Below are positions 59,538 through 64,000 of a DNA stretch of 64,000 bases, one piece after another. A model generated the notes under the pieces. That model saw only the letters and a program-made list of their open reading frames with translations, had not been told where the DNA came from and did not search any database. The translations under genes were made by a program, and so were the position numbers. Numbering within the stretch: the first letter of the stretch is position 1; every line of letters begins with the position of its first letter. The DNA is from Tetrastigma voinierianum (lineage: Eukaryota; Streptophyta; Magnoliopsida; Vitales; Vitaceae). The stretch is from the NCBI GenBank assembly GCA_016808115.1, contig JAEQBH010002950.1, positions 372,001-436,000 on the forward strand, read 5' to 3'.

Positions 59538-59760
59538 GTTTCTTCACTTTCTCACGTGGCTTCCTCTATCTTGTGGTTTCTCCACAATACTTTGACTAAT
59601 GGGATTAGCTTGTTCCACAATCCTTTGACTTCTCGAGCCAAGATCTCTACAGGCTCTTCTTCGTATGTTAAGTCTGGTCTAAGCTTAATAACTTCCAAAG
59701 AGACCACATGTGATGGATCTGACCTATACCTCCTTAACATTCAAACATGGATAACATTAT
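59538..59760 (-). pseudogene. Element D chromodomain (last codons lie beyond element F)
   Basis: Minus strand open frame 59740-59552: LRRYRSDPSHVVSLE, DLTYEEEPVEILAREVKGLWNKLIPLVKVLWRNHKIEEATWE. This is the chromodomain of Tekay chromoviruses (EEEP..IL, KVLWRNH, EEATWE). Its aromatic tryptophans are present. The domain is thought to bind modified histone H3 and steer integration to heterochromatin. The element F insertion (TSD acatg at 59533-59537) separates it from the polyprotein end at 47858-47808. Confidence 0.9.
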
Positions 59761-60790
59761 GGATCTTTTCCAACTCTGGAGATAAGGCTAGTCTATATGC
59801 CACTGGACCCACTTTTTCGATCACTTCATACGGCCTGATGAACCTAGAGCTCAACTTGCCATTTTTCCCGAATCTCATGACTTTCTTCTAAGGAGAAACT
59901 TTTAAGAACACTTTCTCACCGATTTCATATCAACGCCCTTTCTCTTCAAGTCTACAGAAGACTATCTACTGATACTTAATCTTGACTTATTTCACTGAAT
60001 CAAACGAATGTTGATCACTCAAGACACTAAATCATTTCAATCACACAAAGTCCATCTCGTAGAGAGTCTAGAATATCTTAGGTGACTGATCGAGCTATTG
60101 TTATACACAATTCAACTAAAGGAATATGCTATCCTAACTACCTCATAGTCGATCACACAACTTCTCAACATATCTTCTAAAACTTGAATCACTATCTCTG
60201 ATTGTCCATCCGTCTGGGGGTGGAAATTTGTGCTGAAATTCAGTCGAGTGCCTAAAGCCTCTTACAATTTTCTCTAAAATCTCAAGGTAAACCTTGGATC
60301 TCTATCTGAAATGATAGACACTAGAATCCCATATAACCGAACTATTTCCTTTATGTAAAGCTATGCCAACTTATTAAGTGAATAGTCGGTTCTTACTAGT
60401 AGGAAGTGAGTTGACTTTGTCAATCGGTCTACCACGACCCAAACTGAATCATGCTTTCTCCTTGTCAATGGCAACCTGACCACAAAATCCATTGTGATTC
60501 GTCCCATTTCCACTCGCGGGTATTCTAATAGGCTGCAACAATCTCGAAGGAACTTGATGTTTCTCTTTCACTTTCTGAAACACCATACATTTGGTCACAA
60601 ATTCCGAAACATCTCTCTTCATTGCGGACCACTGGTATGAAATCTTTAAATCCTGATACATTTTCGTGCTACTAGGATGTATAGAAAAAGATCCACTGTG
60701 TGCCTCTTCAAGAATGGATTTCTTCAACCCATCATCATTGGGTACACAAACTCGGTCTTTATAATACAAAAATCCATCCTCATTCAATGA
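59761..60790 (-). pseudogene. Element D integrase (broken)
   Basis: Minus strand. The open stretch 60787-60449 starts in the linker (DGFLYYKDRVCVPND) and has the zinc-binding motif: EEAHSG..SIHPSSTKMYQDLK, then TKCMVFQKVK, where the second Cys of CxxC reads Phe. The catalytic core continues at about 60440-60180 with IISD, DPRF and FHPQTDGQ-like blocks in broken frames. The integrase tail up to the chromodomain (60180-59760) is decayed. It precedes the chromodomain on the same strand, as in all Tekay elements. Confidence 0.85.
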
Positions 60791-61500
60791 AAACTAAGTT
60801 TCTTTCCCCTCTCTATTTTGACTTACAATTGCATAAATTTTTTCATCACTCTTTTGTGCCTCTAGCACTTGATTCAACAAATCCAGTTTTGCTATCAGTT
60901 CCGCTACTATTGCACCGTCGTTTGAAAATGACAAATGAGCATTCTAATGTCAAGTGTTCAGAAGGCCGACTTTCTACTCAATGCATCTGCTACTACATTA
61001 GCTTTCCCGGGGTGATAATCAATGACACAATCATAATCCTTGATCAATTCCATCCATCTACGTTGTCTCAAGCTAAGCTCTCGTTGCAAGGGTAAATACT
61101 TAAGACTTTTGTGATCGATGTAGATGAAACACTTTTCCCCGTAAAGATAGTGTTTTCATATTTTCAATGCAAATACAATGGTGGAAAATTCCTAATCATG
61201 CGTAGGGTAATTCTTTTCATGCGACTTCAACTACCTTGAAGCATAAGCTACAACTTTACCCTCTTGCATAAGAACACATTTGAGTCCATTTAACGAAGCA
61301 TCACTAAAGATCACATACCGTAGATCAGCTAAGTAAGGACCAGAGCCTCGGTCAAGAATGCTTCAACTTTTCAAAACTAGACATTTTTAACTCCACTCAA
61401 ATCTCACATTCTTTTGGAGTAATCTCGTCATAGGGGCTGCAGTCATCAAAAACCCCTTAACGAACCTTTTGTAGTAACCTGCCAAGCCTAGGAAACTACA
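60791..61500 (-). pseudogene. Element D RNase H and linker (broken)
   Basis: Minus strand. A DYDCVIDYHPGKANVVADALSRKS-type segment is encoded near 61000-61050 (end of RNase H), and a second piece, LIAKLDLLNQVLEAQ, near 60860-60910, in the linker to integrase. Upstream the start of RNase H (KCVLMQEGKVV.AYAS) lies near 61230-61280. Frames change between them. Confidence 0.75.
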
Positions 61501-62248
61501 CACTTTCGTGACATTTCTTGGTGGTTTCCATTCAAGAATCACCTCTATCTTCCTTGGATCCATCCTAATTCCTTCTTCCGATACAATGTGTCCAAGAAAG
61601 GAAACTTCCCTTAACCAAAATTCACAATTTACTCATTTTGCATACTAACCTGTTTCCTTTCTCAAGGTTTCTAAGACTACCCAAGGCGCCAGACGCCATG
61701 ATCTTCCCGATCCTTTGAATACATAAGGATGTCATCTATAAACACCACGACAAACCGATCTAAAAATGGTTAGAAAACACGGTTCATTAAGTCCATGAAA
61801 GCCGCTGGTGCATTTGTCAACCCAAACAACATTACAAGGAACTCATAATGTCTATACCGCGTTCTAAACGCCGTCTTATGCACATCCGCATCCTTAATTC
61901 TTAATTGATGATACCCAGATCGTAGGTCGATCTTCGAAAAGACACTTTCACCTTTCAATTGGTCGAACAAGTCATCAATTCTAGGTAACAAGTACTTGTT
62001 CTTCATTGTCATCTATTTCAGTTGCCTATAATCAACACACAACCGAAGTGTACCATCTTTCTTCTTAACAAAGAGCACTAGAGCTCCCCATGGTTATACA
62101 CTCGGACGAATAAATCCCTTCTTAATAATTCTTGCAACTAGAGCTTCAACTCTTTTAACTCCATCGGAGCCATTCTATACGGTGTAATGGATGCCGAAGT
62201 GGCACTCTGAATAACCGATCATAACTCAATCTCTCTCTGTAGAAAACC
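61501..62248 (-). pseudogene. Element D reverse transcriptase, cut at its N-terminal side by element E
   Basis: Minus strand. The open stretch 62012-61770 contains KYLLPRIDDLFDQL, FSKIDLRSGYHQLRI (first catalytic aspartate in IDLRSG), HYEFLVMLFGLTNAP and FMDLMNRVF. The next block at 61754-61690 encodes FVVVFIDDILMYSKD with the two catalytic aspartates. The thumb (LGHIV..GI, then YYKRFV) follows at about 61590-61470. The fingers upstream run up to 62248, where the LTR of element E begins abruptly. A stop at 62013 and frameshifts inactivate it. Confidence 0.92.
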
Positions 62249-62554
62249 TGCATAAAATAGTACCCAAAAAGGCTATTTCAGTCTCTATTTAGATAGGTTT
62301 TGAGTGCTTTTTGCGCACTAATCATGCCAATTATGCCAATTCGAAGTGTTCAAGTCTCTTAGTATCACTTATGTCGCTTAGAGGTTATTTTGGTTGTTTC
62401 TGTGTTCAAGGCATTTCGAGAGTTCAATATCGTGACATATGCTAAACCATGAAGATCGAACTCCATTCACGCCCATCAAACATACCAAAAATCAAAGAAG
62501 AATGGAAGAAAGCTGATAAAAGTCATGCAAAGATAGGAGCGCAGGGCCATGCTG

Positions 62555-62895
62555 AAGATCGCACCTGTGAATTTCGCTAAGATTGCGAAGGCTCTCGCCG
62601 GATCGCGAAATTCGCAATCATAGCGAAAATTCAATCCTAGCGGGTTCAGAAATTCTCTTAGACCTAAAAATTTCACAACCACTGCTCCTAGCTTAAAAAT
62701 GCAGCCATGATCATTTCCAAAAATTCGCTTGTTAGCGAACGCTTAGCTAGCGAAATTGCCAAGGCCTAAATGAAATTCTCTCCTTCCGATTCGCTATTTC
62801 TCCGTGCACTTCCGCTTGGCCTAGCGAAATTTTCGCTAGCTAGCGAAATTTTCGCTGCCTAGCGAAATTGGCCTGTCCTAGCGAAATTGTCTGCC
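62555..62895. repeat. AGCGAAAT near-palindromic word cluster in U3 of LTR E
   Basis: Words such as ctagcgaaatt, ttcgctagctagcgaa, agcgaaattttcgct and gatcgcgaaattcgc are packed between 62560 and 62890, with at least ten copies of gcgaa or its complement ttcgc. The cluster ends about 115 bp before the TATA box. Confidence 0.85.
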
Positions 62896-63008
62896 TTGTC
62901 ATCCTTTTGTAATTAATGCAAACCGACTTCATTTTGGTGTATTACTTCCTTGTCCCTTATTTTAGCCAAAATGTTAGGCTTTATTGTAGTTTCACATAAT
63001 GGGTGGCC

Positions 63009-63016
63009 TATATAAA
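63009..63016 (+). promoter_or_regulatory. TATA box of LTR E
   Basis: TATATAAA followed after about 25 bp by gtttttgtaaccctaagcaag, a plausible transcript start region, then a CT-rich leader (63110-63150). Confidence 0.7.
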
Positions 63017-63112
63017 CCCCCATAGTTTTTGTAACCCTAAGCAAGAAATTTTTGGAAGCAATCTTTTGGCACAATTTTTTCATTTATGTAACATCTCCAC
63101 CCGGCTAGGGTT

Positions 63113-63142
63113 TTTCTTTCTCTCTCTCTCTCTCCTCTTTCT
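63113..63142 (+). repeat. CT microsatellite in the LTR E leader
   Basis: A nearly pure (CT)n run with flanking ttctttc and ctctttcttc, about 100 bp after the TATA box. Confidence 0.85.
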
Positions 63143-63881
63143 TCATTTTCAAAGCTACCAAACAACCTTTCGAGGATGACAACTCAAGAGATGCTTGGTT
63201 AGCTCTTTCTTGAAGAGGAAGGTAGCCAGCTTGGCATCAGGCGCCATGTGTTGTCCTCATGTGTTGAATGCCACAGTAATCGTATTTATGGCTCCCATCT
63301 TCTCAAACTAGGTTGAATATCATTTAATGTCATTAATTTGGCCAATACTTACCATGTTTTAGATACAAGGTATACTTATCGCTAGATGCATCGGTGGTTT
63401 TTTAGATGGTCTTTGACGAGCCACTCCGAATGATGTTGAATGTTAGGTTTTAAACTGAAAGGGTCGTAGATGCATGTTACCTGTGTCAGACCAAATAGGA
63501 GTGGATTCTAGGTTAGCTGCAGTTAAAACAAAATCCTGCTATGGCTCGACTATAGGTCGCTTGTCATAACGCGAGGATAAAACCCGAGGACACTTGTTCG
63601 GGCTCTATATCTACTGACCTAAATCTTCAAAGTTACCTTTCACACATCACTTCGCCTTACGCTTATTCGCTTTTCAAACTACTTCACACCAAGCTTTTGA
63701 ACAACCAAAATCCAAATAGAAAGCCTTACCTTTTCACACTATGCAAATCATTCCTAGGATGAAAACCCATCCCGTGTTCGACCCTAGACCGCTATACTGC
63801 AGTAGCTTGACTACGATGTTAGGAGGAACTTAGGATATAAATCTTTGTTGATTCCGTCAACCTAACGTGGCACGAATCAAA

Positions 63882-63899
63882 TGGCGCCGCTGCTGACGG
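63882..63899 (+). promoter_or_regulatory. Primer-binding site of element E
   Basis: TGGCGCCGCTGCTGACGG two bases after the LTR end; compare TGGCGCCGTTGCCGGGGA of Athila-type elements (14 of 18 positions match by eye). Confidence 0.8.
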
Positions 63900-64000
63900 T
63901 GCCAAACCACGCTTGATGATGTCATGTACTTGTGATCAACATCACAAGTGAAGGTAACCTTTTAACTCTTTTGTAACCTGTCATAATCGCAAGTTTTCAT
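63900..64000 (+). other. Start of the element E internal region
   Basis: The leader after the primer-binding site, cut off by the window end. Contains a short inverted motif ttgtgatcaacatcacaa (63930-63947). Confidence 0.6.

Larger units (their letters stand above)
43691..62248 (-). mobile_element. Element D: Tekay-like chromovirus, interrupted by F and a solo LTR and cut by E
   Basis: On the minus strand: RT, RNase H and integrase (62248 down to about 59760), chromodomain (about 59760-59538), element F, the last codons of the polyprotein (47858-47808), polypurine tract (47807-47795) and 3' LTR (47794 down to about 43691, itself split by a solo LTR). The 5' LTR, gag and protease lie beyond element E, outside the window or lost. 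Element D is less decayed than B: several domain stretches of 60-110 residues are still open. Confidence 0.85.
62249..63879 (+). repeat. 5' LTR of element E (Athila/Tat-like gypsy)
   Basis: It begins TGCATAAAATAGTACCC at a sharp break from element D and ends ..cacgaatca, followed by a GGCGCCG primer site. It contains the AGCGAAAT word cluster, a TATA box at 63009, a CT run and a leader-like segment, in the order U3-R-U5. Length is 1,631 bp. The partner LTR lies outside the window. Confidence 0.82.

Noticed and set aside
1..64000. Host protein genes, tRNA or rRNA genes
   Set aside because: Nothing on either strand resembled a multi-exon plant gene, a tRNA cloverleaf or rRNA. A tRNAscan and a protein search would be needed to exclude small ones.

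Overview
This window is plant nuclear heterochromatin: nested LTR retrotransposons with no host gene that I can recognise. The identification rests on plant-type Ty3/gypsy lineages (Athila, Tekay-like chromovirus, Tat/Ogre-like), a Ty1/copia fragment, LTRs of 1.2-2.9 kb starting TG and ending CA, 5-bp target-site duplications (TSDs), primer-binding sites and polypurine tracts. An angiosperm with a large repeat-rich genome is likely; the species cannot be told. Every coding region is broken by stops and frameshifts, so protein entries are given as pseudogenes with approximate limits.

Layout. 1-807: AT-rich, unassigned. 808-16046 (+): element A, a 15.2-kb Tat/Ogre-type LTR element with TSD gtctt/gtatt and no recognisable protein domain (LARD-like). 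It contains two solo LTRs of other families (3068-5798 on minus, 8685-11539 on plus) and, before its 3' LTR, a minisatellite of about 48 bp per unit. 16052-16676: AT-rich, unassigned. 16677-16777 plus 41405-42885 (-): element G, a copia remnant whose LTR was split by element B. 16778-41399 (-): element B, a Tekay-like chromovirus with perfect TSD caaga on both sides, 24.6 kb apart, because element C (23923 to about 38598, +, Athila type) sits in its leader. 42890 to about 43690 (-): element H, an Athila 3' fragment joined abruptly to the copia RT. About 43691-62248 (-): element D, a second Tekay-like chromovirus. Its 3' LTR is split by a solo LTR of family B (44820-46502), the end of its integrase/chromodomain gene is split by element F (47864-59532, -, Athila type, TSD acatg), and its RT side is cut at 62249 by the LTR of element E. 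62249-64000 (+): 5' LTR, primer-binding site and start of element E.

Order of events, from the nesting: A preceded its two solo LTRs; G preceded B, which preceded C; D preceded F, the family-B solo LTR and E. Family B is present as one full element and one solo LTR, and family D as one interrupted element and one solo LTR, so each solo LTR can be compared with a relative that gives its ends or its empty site.

The most interesting signals are the arrays of short, CG-centred, near-palindromic words in the U3 part of three unrelated Athila-type LTRs, a different word in each (C: GTCGCGAC; F: GACGT/TGACGTCA; E: AGCGAAAT). Next come the minisatellite in element A and a natural empty-site comparison that confirms the insertion at 44820. 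I found no undescribed gene system. Paralogous copies differ by many short indels, which may partly reflect consensus error.
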